Assembly (NCBI GenBank): GCA_008638375.1 | Contig: CM018037.1 | Span: 29,262,576 to 29,326,575 of the forward strand | Reading direction: 5' to 3' | DNA length: 64,000 nt | Source: Nyssa sinensis | Lineage: Eukaryota; Streptophyta; Magnoliopsida; Cornales; Nyssaceae | Shown: piece after piece, positions 1 to 13,200 of the stretch | Position numbering within the stretch: the stretch's first letter is position 1 | How the letters are laid out: each line of letters starts with the position of its first letter | Notes under the pieces: model-generated | The model's input: only the letters and a program-made list of their open reading frames with translations | Database searches by the model: none | What the model was told of the DNA's origin: nothing | Made by a program: the position numbers and the translations under genes

Positions 1-261
1 GATGCACAGAGAAGGATAATGAAAGAGGATGAATTTGTGAGCCACGTTGAGCTATCTGATCCAAATGAAGGTTGGCTGAGCCCATCCGTGACTGATTGAT
101 AATTGCTCTGTTAAAGGTAGTTTAGGTTGTTGAGAGAGCTTAGGCTAAAGCCTTACGAGTATGACAATTGAATTTGAAATGCCTTAAATAATATTATATG
201 ATGAAAACAATGAGACATTACCTGTATGACACTTGCCTCAAATAGGACTTGATAAATTATA

Positions 262-366
262 CTCCCTCCGTCTCATTTTAAGAGTCCTTTATCACTATTC
301 ATTTTTAAGACATACATTATCTCTAGTGCGAATGCCCAAAAGAGACTAATTGTGGGACGGAGGGAG
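262..366. mobile_element. Stowaway-like MITE (105 bp)
   Basis: Terminal inverted repeats begin CTCCCTCCGTC and end in the reverse complement (GACGGAGGGAG). The element is flanked by a TA duplication at 260-261 and 367-368. TIR sequence, size and TA target are those of Stowaway (Tc1/Mariner-derived) elements. It lies in the intron upstream of the triosephosphate isomerase exon at 730. Confidence 0.85.
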
Positions 367-392
367 TAATATATATTTGCTATGGAGATATA

Positions 393-472
393 CTCCAGTG
401 TTTCCAATGGTGGCGGCGATAAGCCCCTTGAATCTTTTTCATGAAGGAAAATTTCCATCGGAAACACTGGAG
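393..472. mobile_element. Second small TA-flanked foldback MITE (80 bp)
   Basis: Near-perfect inverted arms start CTCCAGTGTTTCC (393 onward) and end GGAAACACTGGAG (to 472). They are flanked by TA at 391-392 and 473-474, with a central loop of about 44 bp. It looks Stowaway-like but has a different TIR from the element 26 bp upstream. A hairpin RNA role is possible but not supported. Confidence 0.7.
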
Positions 473-729
473 TATCTTAGGATAATTTCCCTGAATAAAT
501 TGTGGTAGGATCTATCTTATATTTTAGCCTTATAAACTTTCCTTACATGCCCTCAAATACCTTTTCACTGCCAAACCATTATCTGTTACCCTCTTTTATG
601 GTTTCTTCGTTTACCAAATGGTAATTTTCTGTCAATCATGTGGAAGAGATCCTTTAGCCTCAAGTTGCTGCCTGCAAGTTTTCTACCATGTAACTTTTCT
701 CATAATAAGAATACTTTTATATGTGACAG

Positions 730-1990
<1,261 letters not shown>

Positions 1991-2128
1991 GTTCAGTGTT
2001 CCTGTTCCGGTAGGCGAGAGTATGAAGTTTTTGCTTGGGAAGGTATAACAGCCGTTTTATATACAAGACTGTTCAGGAATTAGATTGTGCCTACTCTTGA
2101 CAGCCCTTGGGCTTGGTTTCAATGTATG

Positions 2129-2134
2129 AATAAA
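2129..2134 (+). terminator. Candidate poly(A) signal of triosephosphate isomerase
   Basis: AATAAA lies 139 bp after the stop codon in AT-rich 3' flanking sequence. Position and motif fit a near-upstream polyadenylation element; cleavage site not determined. Confidence 0.5.
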
Positions 2135-2315
2135 TTTGACGTATTATTCTCCTATAGTAACTCACTTTATGACAGTATTGGCTGTGATTGAAAATAAGTT
2201 CAGGGAAGATTAGCCTGTACTGAACAAAATTTGGACTAGTTTATTGACATGCACTTGAAGTATGTATTTGTCTAATTACTATTTCATTTTCTCTAAAGAT
2301 GCAATATTTCTCAAA

Positions 2316-2365
<50 letters not shown>
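2316..2365. repeat. (GT)n(AT)n microsatellite
   Basis: A short GT run passes into about 20 AT units. It immediately precedes the tandem duplication at 2381. Confidence 0.95.
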
Positions 2366-2369
<4 letters not shown>

Positions 2370-2380
2370 GTTTTAAGACT

Positions 2381-2537
2381 GCTGCACAACATGACGTAAG
2401 AAGCAGGGGCTAGCAGATGAAGGCCTTGTGTAGACTTGCAAAAAAACATGTGTTTTACCGCCGCACAACATGACGTAAGAAGCAGGGGCTAGCAGACGAA
2501 GGCCTTGTGTAGACTTGCAAAACAACGTGTTTTACCC
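2381..2537. repeat. 79-bp tandem duplication
   Basis: Two head-to-tail copies (2381-2459 and 2460-2537) share CACAACATGACGTAAGAAGC, the block GGGGCTAGCAGA and GTGTAGACTTGCAAAA, with only a few differences. No coding capacity. The high identity suggests a recent duplication, possibly slippage near the adjoining AT tract. Confidence 0.9.
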
Positions 2538-5040
2538 CCTAGAGAAGTAATTGAGTTACAAATTTGATGATCTGACCTATATTTTGCATAATACATTTTT
2601 AAATTTCTGTTGAGAAGTCTTAGATGTTGGAAGAATTTCTAGCCCTCCTATCCCATCCATGTTTTGCTCAAATGCCTGGATAGAAGTTATGGACCCCTCT
2701 TTAGTAAAGTAGTAATTCGTTTTTGGTTGAGAACCCATTTGGGTTCCAAGGATAGGTTGATAACCCCACAGTGGAAGGCACCAATCATGTAATACAGCGG
2801 AAGCCTCGCCATTTTTAATGGTTTTTCATACAAGGTTTGTTATAAAAACATGAAACTTTTGGGGGTCTAGTACTAATATTTTTTTAAAAAACCTTTCAGA
2901 ACCGATGCATCCTTCTTAGATTTGAAGTGAGAGTTGATTCGAAATGATCATCTTTAGACAAGATGTAACCCGTGCGAAAGAAAGGTGGGATGAATCAGAA
3001 TTGGAAGACCACAAAATTATTTTTGTTTACATCTTTTTAAATTCTAAGCTTTAGAAAAATCTTTGCAGACCGAAGAAGCTAAACTATCATAAACTGGTCT
3101 CGGGTGCAATATGAATGCTCCACACCCCACTGACAATTATTATGAGATATTAAGTATTTAATGACTTGGAGCAATGAATAATTTTTCGTTGCATTAAGTG
3201 GATTTGGACTGAAAGGAACTGAAAAATAAGGCATTAAACTAGGTAGGACAAGTTGTTTCAACAACTACCTAACTTACTCGTTGAATACCTTTAACAAAAA
3301 AGATGATTAGTTAGCTGCATGTGGACGTTCATGTTTTTCTCACTGATTCCATAAGTCAAAGCTAGAATTTTCAGACAGATCGAAGAGAAGAATTGTCTAC
3401 GTTTCCGTGTAGATGGTTAGATCATCCAGCACATAAAAAATGGTAACAGGCTGTTTTGGAAAAAAGAAGAAGAAAGAGTCAAATTAATACAAAAACAAAG
3501 AGGCGTGTTGTCTGTGATCACAACATCCATTATTCTGGAATAAACATTATAAGTTTCTTTCTGTCTCTCACCTTTTCTACGTTTGGATAATAAAAGTCTG
3601 TGTCATGAAGCTTTGTTGCTTGGTTTGGCAATTTTGACGTTGAATGTTGTGTTTTTTCTCTCTTTTTGGTCGGTGGGTATCTCTTTTTTTGAAGAAATTA
3701 TTCAGTTAGATCATCACTTTATTTTTCAGGGCAGAATTAGAAAAATTATTAAAAGAAGACTAAAAAATCTTTAGAGAATTTTTTTGTGAAGATTTTGGGT
3801 TGGGTAAAAAAATTTTAGTAAAAAAATAAGAGAAATGATAGTAAAAAATTGGAATGGGCTAAAATTGGGCTGAGATAAAATTTTGAGATGAGCTAACAAT
3901 TAAAAAAAAAAATTCTATAATTTGAAGAGGATTGTAGCCCGACTCAGTCTTCATGTATCTTTCGCCCTTTGATTATATGATATAATGATGTATGACAGTC
4001 TCTTATGGAATAAAATTTATCATATTTTCAAAATTTTCGAGAAGTAATTTCTTATAAATTTAGAAATGTGATAAAATCTCGAGAGAAAGTCTTACCACAT
4101 CAAAAAATAATGTGGAATGACCAGTGACAGATCTAGACCTTAATTTTAGGAGGGCAAAAACATATTAAAAAAAAAAAAAAGAAAAGTAAAATTTAAGAAT
4201 TTTGGGGGATGAGAAATTCCTAAAATTTATATGAAAAAATATTTAAAAAAAAGTCAAATTTTAAAACCTTTGGAGGCACTCAAGACCCCCTTGGGAGTGA
4301 CCCTTCTAATCCAATAGCTTCTCCTGTTTTGGACAAGGTGTAATGTTTTGTGACATATATGTAAGCATACACTCATTTGGACTTCATGTGCTTACAAAAC
4401 ATCACTCTTTGGACAATTAATCCCTCAATCTTTGGCTCTCACGTGGCCTTATCTAACTAACTAAATAAATAAATAAAATTGATTTAACATCCTATAAATG
4501 AATTAGTTATTCTGAATCTCTATTAAGTATTTAACTATTAATCTTTATATTAACACTGTTGAAAAACTTATTACCCATTACCCGTGACGGCGTGACCAAT
4601 AAAAACGAAGCCAAAGGCGGGAAGCCGTTCAACAAAGATAACATTACCTTCCTCATCTTTATTACAGTTGTCGATTCTGTAAATCGCTGCACCAATGCAG
4701 GCTCGTGTCGTGTAGTGTGTCAAGGAAGCCAAAGAACCCAACCAACAATTAACTGATAAAACTATAGCTGCCTCTCTCTCTCCCTCTCTCTCTCTGTCTC
4801 ACTTGGTGGCCAAGTCAACTCTTTTGTCCTTCGCGAAGGTCTGAATATGGTGTGTATATAGATATATATATATATATATATATATTATATTTATGTTTAC
4901 ACACCCTCTACGTGTGTATATTTTTCTATGTTCACATTTTGTGTTTCGATCTGATTTGGCTGTCGTTGTTTTGAGGTTCTCTGCACCGAATTCTTAATAG
5001 GGGCTTGAGGAAGTGAGTGTCTGCCTATCTGGTGGAGGAG
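2538..5040. other. Intergenic region without recognisable gene
   Basis: AT-rich spacer between triosephosphate isomerase and the kinase. Two stretches (about 3780-3960 and 4125-4320) resemble other dispersed non-coding blocks in the window at about 24615-24680 and 29420-29590 (runs of A/T with short phrases such as GGGCTAAAATTGGG), so they are probably old repeats. Short (CT)n and (AT)n tracts at about 4772-4800 and 4860-4886 fall in or near the kinase 5' leader. No open frame here resembles a protein family. Confidence 0.6.
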
Positions 5041-5065
5041 AAAGGAAGATCAGAGGTTCGAGTTC

Positions 5066-8000
5066 ATGGGATCTTGTTTCAGTGTTCGAATCAAAGCCGA
5101 AAGCCCTCTTCACTTTGGTATATTGCTTTAGCTAATTTTCAGAACTGATTAATAAAATTGTGCATTTTAGCTTACAATTATTCAATATTTGCATATGTAC
5201 ATCAAATTTTCGTAACAAATTTATATGCATATATTAGGTTTATGTATGTAGAGTTTATTTCTTCAATTCAATTTGGATTTTACCATGTAAATTGAGATGT
5301 GATGCCTTGTAATGTGGCTGATTCATGATTAGAGACTTGGTATATTTGATAGGGATTGAATTTATGAGTGGTAGTTTCATTTTTGGAGCAACATTTTAAG
5401 GTGAATTAACAGATATATGTGGGATTGATGTAGGGGTGAGTTCAAGATATGCTACCAAACGTGGAAAAGATATTAGTAATTCAAGTAGCAAGATCTCATC
5501 TCCAAGGACCGAGGGTGAAATTTTGCTATCATCTAATTTGAAGAGCTTTGCCTTTAATGAACTCAAAACAGCCACCAGGAACTTCCGTCCCGATAGTGTG
5601 CTGGGAGAAGGTGGTTTTGGTTGTGTTTTTAAGGGTTGGATTGATGAGAATACTTTTACAGCTGCCAAGCCGGGGACCGGCATGGTTATTGCCGTGAAGA
5701 GACTAAACCAAGAAGGTTTGCAGGGTCACAAGGAATGGTTGGTAAGTATAAGCTCCGGCTTTCCTTGCTTTTCCATAAATTGCACTCAATCTTTACTGTC
5801 ATGAATCTTACTTGGATTTGGGAAAGGGTATGGGCATACAAGGCCGTAATGCTATGTTTTTTTGCCAGCTTAAGGGCCAGATTTGATAACCCTTATCCTA
5901 TCTAAGAGTTTAGCTATAAATGGACTCTTCACTAATAATCCAGTTGGAGGTTCTAATCCCTTTGCGGTCGGATTGTATAGTGGGAGGGGGGGGGGGGTGT
6001 GGGATTATTAATCCCTGGACAATTATTAGTGAATTGCTAGAACTATCCACCCTAATCCTATCCCCTAAACAAACAGGGCCTAAAATGCACATTGAGCATT
6101 TGATAGTCCACTCTTGATTTTCAGCTTAGATGAGCCAGTCAGTCAAGCTAATTAAGCATTATTAGACTATCCCTAATCATTTTTCTCTTGGTAGTTGTTT
6201 CATTTGGTGGCATTCCAATTATTTATTACTTTTATATAAGATGATTCATTCATTTGAGGCATCTCTTGAACTATAGGCAGAAATTAATTATCTGGGACAG
6301 CTTTATCATCCTAATCTTGTGAAACTGGTTGGGTACTGCTTAGAGGATGAGCACCGGCTTCTTGTATACGAGTTCATGCCCCGGGGAAGCTTGGAAAATC
6401 ATCTATTCAGGAGTGAGTTCTTATTTCTAAATTCATTTCATTGTTTTGCTAAAGGAGGAAATTCATCTACGATGTCAAATTCTCCTTATTTATATTTATG
6501 ATTGATCTGAGTGTTCATGGAACAGGGTCTTCTTATTTCCAACCACTTTCTTGGAACCTCCGTATGAAGGTTGCTCTTGGTGCTGCCAAGGGACTTGCAT
6601 ATCTTCATAGTCCAGAAGCAAAAGTGATATATCGTGATTTCAAAACCTCTAATATCCTCATTGATTCCGTATGTGAAACATTATCAATTGTTGAAGTTTT
6701 CCACAAAACATTAACTGTACTTGCTCAGATCTCTAACAAAAATTTCATTGTTAACTGACAGAATTACAATGCAAAACTTTCTGATTTTGGGTTGGCCAAG
6801 GATGGGCCAATAGATGGTAAAAGCCATGTCTCTACACGGGTTATGGGTACCTTTGGGTATGCAGCTCCTGAGTATATGGCTACAGGTATTCTAAATTATA
6901 AGCTTTTTGTTCCTGTTTGCATTTGCACGTGCACATCTTGTTTCTTCCAAAAGATCTCAGACCGATGCCATGAATTTTCCTGTACAATTCCATCTTTCCT
7001 CCTTTTGTGGCATAGTTCATGCAACATTTGGATGCACTTGTTTCCCCACTTATATTTTGTTTCTATTCCGAAAACAACTTCATTATGTCTTCGTTATCAA
7101 GTATGAACAAAGATACTTCTTGCTACAGGCATAAAAGTAAAACACTCTGCATCAAGCATGAGTAACATTTGTGCAATTCTTAAAAATGGATCGAATAAAT
7201 TCACCCCCTTATTTTCCTTGATTTCTTCTAACACAAGCAGGGAAACTGTATTCAGATTTTTCTGCCAGTAAAATGATAACCGTTTTCCAGCATTTTGACT
7301 TAATCGGTCTAAGAGACCACCTTTTGTTTTTTCTTTCTAGTGAATTCTCTTCTCTCCATCTGACCATTTTCATAAAACAGTTCATTCTCTAAAATTCTCC
7401 CTCTATCCCAAGCTCGGGTCCTTGCTGCAGTTAACAATGTGATTTGCTACTGTGGAGAAGATCAAAGCTCATTTCCTCTTTTCCCATCCTTGACTCACTA
7501 TTTTCTCACGGAGGTCGCCTAACTGCTCTGGTCCTTGCTGCAGTTAACTATGTAATGTATCGTTCTAGAACCGATGAACCGCATTTCCTTCTCCAATTAA
7601 CTATGTCATTCTAGAAATCATGAACCTCATTTCCTTCCTCCCGATCCTCAATTCATTCTCGTCTTCTGCCAACTGGATCTGGTCCTTGCTCCAATTAACC
7701 ATGTCATTCTAGAAATCATGAACCTCATTTCCTTCCTCCTGATCCTCAATTCATTCTCTTCTTACATCAATTGGATTTGGTCCTTGCTACAATTAACTAT
7801 GTAATTTGCCATTCTGGAGAAAATCAAACTCATTTCCTTCCTCTGATCCTTGATTAATTCTCTTCTTATGAAGGTCATCTAACTGCCAAAAGTGACGTAT
7901 ATAGTTTTGGGGTTGTTCTCCTTGAAATTTTGACTGGCCGACGAGCAGTGGACAAGAATCGTCCACCTGGGGAACAAAACCTTGTTGAATGGGCTAAGCC

Positions 8001-8331
8001 TTACTTGAGCAGCAAACGCAAAATTTTGCAAGTGATGGATCCTCGTATTGAAGGTCAGCACTCACTGGGTGGAGTTCTGAGAGCAGCTACCCTAGTAATC
8101 AAATGCCTAGCGAAGGAATCCAAGTTCAGACCGAACATGAACGAGGTGGTGAGAGCATTGGAGCAGCTTCAGGACATGAAAGAGACGGGGAATACTAAAA
8201 GTGAAGCTATCCAAAATAATCACAGCAATCCAAGCAATGGGCCAAAGCATCAGAGTACAAGTGCTGTTGAAACTTGCAATGGAAAAGTTACTTCTAGTCC
8301 GAGGCAATCTGCTTCCCCCGTTCATGGTTGA
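5066..8331 (+). CDS. Receptor-like cytoplasmic kinase, subfamily VII (PBL/APK1-like)
   Basis: Six exons (5066-5117, 5434-5741, 6277-6412, 6526-6668, 6762-6885, 7874-8331) total 1221 nt, giving 406 residues plus stop, with GT-AG borders and consistent phase. The start MGSCFS is an N-myristoylation site with an adjacent Cys suited to palmitoylation, so plasma-membrane attachment is expected. Kinase landmarks: Gly loop GEGGFG at 75-80, catalytic Lys in AVK at 106, helix-C Glu near 122, catalytic loop YRDFKTSN at 201-208 (Tyr for His, typical of this subfamily), DFG at 221-223 and APE at 248-250. The tail after about residue 370 is low-complexity Ser/Asn. There is no ectodomain or transmembrane segment. 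RLCK-VII kinases relay signals from receptor kinases in immunity and growth; this member's partner is unknown. Intron 2 holds a MITE and intron 5 a tandem array. Confidence 0.95.
5874..6080. mobile_element. Tourist-like (PIF/Harbinger) MITE in kinase intron 2
   Basis: A 207-bp AT-rich element with related ends: GGGCCAGATTTGATAA at the left and CCTAAACAAACAGGGCC at the right. It is flanked by a TAA duplication at 5871-5873 and 6081-6083. The GGGCC terminus and the 3-bp TAA/TTA target fit Tourist-type MITEs. It contains an 11-G run near 5988. Confidence 0.65.
7420..7873 (+). repeat. Degenerate tandem array in kinase intron 5
   Basis: About four to five imperfect units of roughly 95-150 bp repeat the order: GGTCCTTGCTGCAGTTAAC, an ATTCTAGAAATCATGAACC or GGAGAAGATCAAA block, CTCATTTCCTTCCTC, and GATCCTCAATTCATTCTC. 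The last unit runs into the true acceptor and exon 6 (AAGGTCATCTAACTGCC). The first unit holds a mutated copy of that junction (GAGGTCGCCTAACTGCTC, near 7510). The array therefore arose from the 3' end of the intron including exon 6's first bases. Confidence 0.75.
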
Positions 8332-8679
8332 AGGAAAGGGAACTGCGGGACAGCCACAGTTATATTTATCAATTCAAAAGAGAGAAGGAAACAACACAGA
8401 TGGTGTAAAAAAGACCATATACTCAGGAACTCGGACATGTATTACACGACACTTGGTTGGTTACTGTACAGCTCTTTTTTAATTTTGGCGATGTATTTAG
8501 AAACTCTGTTGTACCAAAAATATGATTTATATGGGAAACACAAGGAGATTAAACCCCGGGATTTTTGATATGTTTGTATTACTTGTGAATCTTGTTATCC
8601 GGGATGGACAGAGGGATGAGGTGTTTATGCCCAACAGATATTTATCTTCTCTTTGGCTGTAATATACAGTATTAGAATT

Positions 8680-8685
8680 AATAAA
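8680..8685 (+). terminator. Candidate poly(A) signal of the kinase gene
   Basis: AATAAA lies about 350 bp after the kinase stop in AT-rich sequence. Confidence 0.4.
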
Positions 8686-8699
8686 GCTTGAATTTATTT

Positions 8700-10217
8700 T
8701 CTTTTTGCATTCATGGTGGGAATGATTTGAACTTGTTTTAGTGTTCTGTATCAAAGCGTTTATCATTCAGTGAGTTCCTCTGGGAACAAGAAGAGAGGCG
8801 CCATAACATTGTAGGCTTGGCAATGAAATAGGAATGAAGTACGGCTCCTTTTGAATTTGAGGTTGACAGAGTTAGTTGGGGGTGGGAAAGAGAAGAGACT
8901 TGTGGATTGGAGGGCGAAGAATCAGAGAAAGGACAATGGTGAGGTCTGTTAATGGTTGAAACTAAGTGAACAACGTGAAGAGAACCCGCAAAATCTGGAA
9001 GAATCAGGTTAGAAAGTGCTCAGATTACCATAGGACATGACTCGTGAGACTTCGAGCGAGTTTGAGTCCGTTGGTGGTAAATATGTCGCAACATTTCAGC
9101 CGTTAAGTACATTTCATACATTTGTTGATTCCGCATGTAATCTGAACGTAAAAGGCACACACATACAGTTGGAGTAGCTTCTTATGGATACGGAGTTTTA
9201 ATTATAATCTTACACATATGTCATGTACATGTATTTTAAATTTTTTTTATTTAAAAATAAATAGTTAGATGATATACATATAATTATATGAGTAATACAT
9301 ATATATATATATATTATGAAAGCGACGAATGTTATAATTAATTAATTAACGTCCTATATATATATTTTTTATGAAAGCGATAAGTATTACAACTAATCAA
9401 TTCAACAATTACATTATATTAATTAATTAACTCAACTAACAACACACAATCTAACAATATTAGGAACATATCAAATACGAATCCTGAACATACAAATTGA
9501 CCCATTTCATGATGAGATGAAAATAATGCTCAAATCTTCATAATAAGACTCAAATCTCCATAATAAGAAGAGTGAGACTTGAATGCACGACCTCTTCCTA
9601 ACCATGAGTATGAATAATTGGGTTAGCTTCAATTTGTTAGAATTTCTCATTCTAAAAATCGATTACTTTTTGTTATTGTTAAAAGAAAAATATTTAAATT
9701 TGGTATTACGCTTTAATTATAATTAATTTGTAAATAATTAATTTTACAAATGTAAATATATAAATACCATATGACTTTATTTTTAACTAAAAAATAAATA
9801 AATATATATTATGTAATAAATTGTAATCGAGATAAGAAAAAACTCATTCTACTTAATTTATTACTTTTGTTAGACCAACTTTAACCGGAGAGCTATCTCA
9901 CCCTTTATTTTGCTATATTTGATTGAAAAAGAAGTTTTTGCTATTTAACAAATTATCATTGCCCATTTATTATTTATTATTTTTTATGAAATGCACTGTC
10001 AGAATAAAATGTCAAAATATTTAAATCTTGTTACCATTTTGCCCTGTTAGTTGCAGCCTTCTTTGCAAATATACAGGGGTTATTATCGTCTATTTACATG
10101 GAGGTGAGGTTTATCAAGGATTTTAGCCTCACCTTTGTAACCTGGTGTCGTTCGTCTCCAGTGGTTTTAATCGCAGCGAGCAAACTGCAGAGTGCAGAGT
10201 ACTGACTGCCGCTTTCA
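8700..10217. other. Intergenic region between kinase and RlmN genes
   Basis: No coding region recognised. It contains a short direct repeat built on TTATGAAAGCGA (about 9315-9335 and 9368-9390) within AT-rich DNA, and a duplicated phrase CTCAAATCT.CATAATAAGA near 9530-9570. The final 100 bp is less AT-rich and should carry the RlmN promoter and leader. Confidence 0.5.
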
Positions 10218-13200
10218 ATGGCGCTACTGCAGTACGTGTGCTCTGTGCCACTTGCACGTGCCGTACGATCCCGCTCTCGAACTATCTCCTCGCTCGCCGT
10301 CACTGTTCCATCTCTCAAAAAGGTCGTGAATGGGGATTCGCAAGTGCTCCTTGGCATGTCTGAGAAAGAGCTTCAACAACTGGCCATGGACCTCGGTCAG
10401 GTAACCTCAAAATTGAAAATTGGATTCGCAATCCTCCGTTTGGATGCTGAGAAAATGCAGGAAGACCTAGAAACCAAGCCCCACATTTTAGTTTATTAGT
10501 TTTATATTATTGGGTTTATTTTAGGAATTATAATATTTATAAAATTTTATATTTTTAAGAACTTGAATTGGTTGTATTTGGTTTCTTAATTGAAGTAGGA
10601 GTGGTTTAGTGCCTTTTTTTTTTCGGCGAGTGGTTTAGTCCGTTTGTCTATAGAATGACATCAGTTTAGGGGATTATGTGAGAGTGAGTTTGAGAATCAA
10701 GTAATGAAAACATTAGATTGTGACTTCTCCTCCTTTATTGATCTTTGTGTTTTTTGGTTTTGTGAATTTAATCCGTTAGATTTATTTTGGGTCTACAATT
10801 GGTATCAGACCAAATTTGGCTTTGTATCAGAGCTCTAGGCTCGATCTTGAATTGGTGAACTTTGTCAAATGCTATTTTTTAAGATTGTGATATTGGTTAG
10901 TTTTTTTGAAGAGCCCTTCGATTTGGATTTGAGTTTGTGTTTGGATCCAAATAAATCATGTGATAGTTTTAAGAATAATTGTGAAGCATACACAACAGTT
11001 TTGAAATTTTTTTGGTTAATCGGCAGGATTAATCAAATTGTAGCAAGAGGAATACGGGGAGAGAGATTAGGTTTGATCAAGCACAGGTATTTAAAGTTAA
11101 AAAAATTATTTCTTTATTGATTAATTTAAGACAATAGAAGAATTTGTAAAAAATTGAAAATTTGAGAATTTGTGGTTTCAATATTGATGATTTGTCACAT
11201 CATATTTGGGCATATCTTAAAGTGTGTGATATACATAATGTTGTTCATAATGAGCACAATACTATACATTGAAGGAAATTTAAGAAAAGAATGCAAAAAG
11301 GTTTGATTAATCCCAAAACAATATATTGGGTACATTGCCATGATTATTTTGGTAAAGACAAAGTCGCAAATGATTTTTGGAGCTTTGTTAATAAAGTTTA
11401 TAAAAGTATGTGAGGTTGTACTCAACCTCCAATTGACGAATATGGGTTGTTAATTATGATAGTGGCAGGTTTGTGGAAGAAGTACCTACTGATTGGTAAG
11501 ATTGAAAAATAATTTTTAGATTAAGGCGGACTGTTATAGAAGCAGTTGACTCATTTTCAGTTTCCGAAAATTCAAGCAATGGATTAAATTCAGATGATTC
11601 AATTGTTTCTACTTTAGAAGAGGGAAATAATTTTGAAATTGAAAATTTAGATTTTATTTGTTGTGATAAATTTGAATTATTGAAAATTGCTTTTGAAGAA
11701 TTAGGAGATGTTGAGGCATTGTTTCCACAATTTACTAAATTTGAAAATTTAATTGTTGAGGAGGAGGAAATTTTTTCTGTTGATAGAATTGATGTAATTG
11801 AAGATGGAGGATTTTGGGTTTAGTAGTTTATTTTTTTGATAAGTAGGGTTTATTAGTTTATTTGATGTGGCAAATAAAATGCTGAGACTTGAGACATGAT
11901 AATTTGCCTATTCTAAAATTATTTATTTGTGGGTGGGTGTTAAGAATTTCATCATTTCAAATTATATTGATTTGATGGGAATTGATATATTGGATTTTTT
12001 CTCTGATATCTTAAAAATTTAGAGATAAAAGAATTTTTAGAAATTGAAAATTTGGAATTGTTTGAAATTAATGATTTCGTTGGAGCGAAGATATTCTTCA
12101 TTTCAATCTACAATGGTTGCTTGAGTCTCAATAATTTTATTACTGGAAAGGAAGGTCTTGGTATTTTGTAAATTTGACAATTCAACACTTTTTGCATTAC
12201 CGTGTTGGTGAAACTATTGGTATGAATAATTATACAACTGGCTTTGATCTTGAATGGGTGAGTATGAATTTATTTTTTGATAGTGCTGAACAAACACGAA
12301 GATTATTGCTCGCAATGGCAATATAGACCTATAAACCAAGCCCCATATATTTTGTTAGTTTCATATAACCGAGTGTCTTTTAGAAATTATAATATTTCCT
12401 AAATTTAATATTTTCAAGTGTTTTGATTTGTTGTATTTGGTTCCTAATTAGAATAAGAGTGGTTTAGTGAGTGTCTATATAAAGACATGTAGTTAGGGTA
12501 TGATGTGAGAGTAAGTATGAGAGACAAATAATAATAGATGGTATTATTTCTCATCCCTTATTGTTCTTGTGTTCTCGCTATGTGAAGTTATATATGCTGT
12601 GAGTTGTTTGATTTAGTATATTTATTTTGGGTCCTACAATTGGTATCAAAGCAAATTTGAGCTCTACAAACTTTTGAGTATTCAATTTTTCATTATTTTG
12701 ACCCTGTTAAACTTCAATATCCATTTGATTTAGTCTATTACTATTGCTTGACATAACCTAAGAAGCACGAATACAGACACGGAACACGGATACGACATGA
12801 CATGGACACGCAAATACGTTATTTCTTAAAAAAATATGATACGGACACGTCAGGGATACATTGAATAGATATAATTTTTTATTTTTTATTTTTTGTGTGA
12901 CCATATGAAAAAAACCTAATGTTATTGCAATTAAAATTGGTATAAAAATACATAAATCACAAAAATATTATTAAGATATTAAAATAACAAAGTCATTAAA
13001 TAAAAATTAAAGAATTTTATTTAATCATCAACATCCATGATTCAAGTATCTGACACGTGTCCGGGAAGTGTCCGAGAGTATCGGTGTCCAACAAGTATCC
13101 GACACGGACACGTGAGCCAAAATAGAGTGTCCATGCTTCATAGGGCATAACTAAGGCAATTTTTCCAGTTTTAGGTATTCCATTCCTGTGCTTAGCTTTC

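Noticed and set aside
1..99. Frame open from the window edge (DAQRRIMKEDEFV...WLSPSVTD, stop at 97-99), possibly the end of another gene
   Set aside because: Only 32 residues, no recognised motif, not compatible with triosephosphate isomerase sequence, and the intron before 730 appears to run through it. It could be the end of an upstream gene or chance.
5050..5066. GGTTCGAGTTC, resembling a tRNA B box just before the kinase start codon
   Set aside because: No cloverleaf or A box could be found upstream; it lies in the kinase leader.
9560..9620. Minus-strand tRNA-like B-box region, possible SINE
   Set aside because: The match to a B box is weak and no A box, poly-A tail or target duplication was evident.
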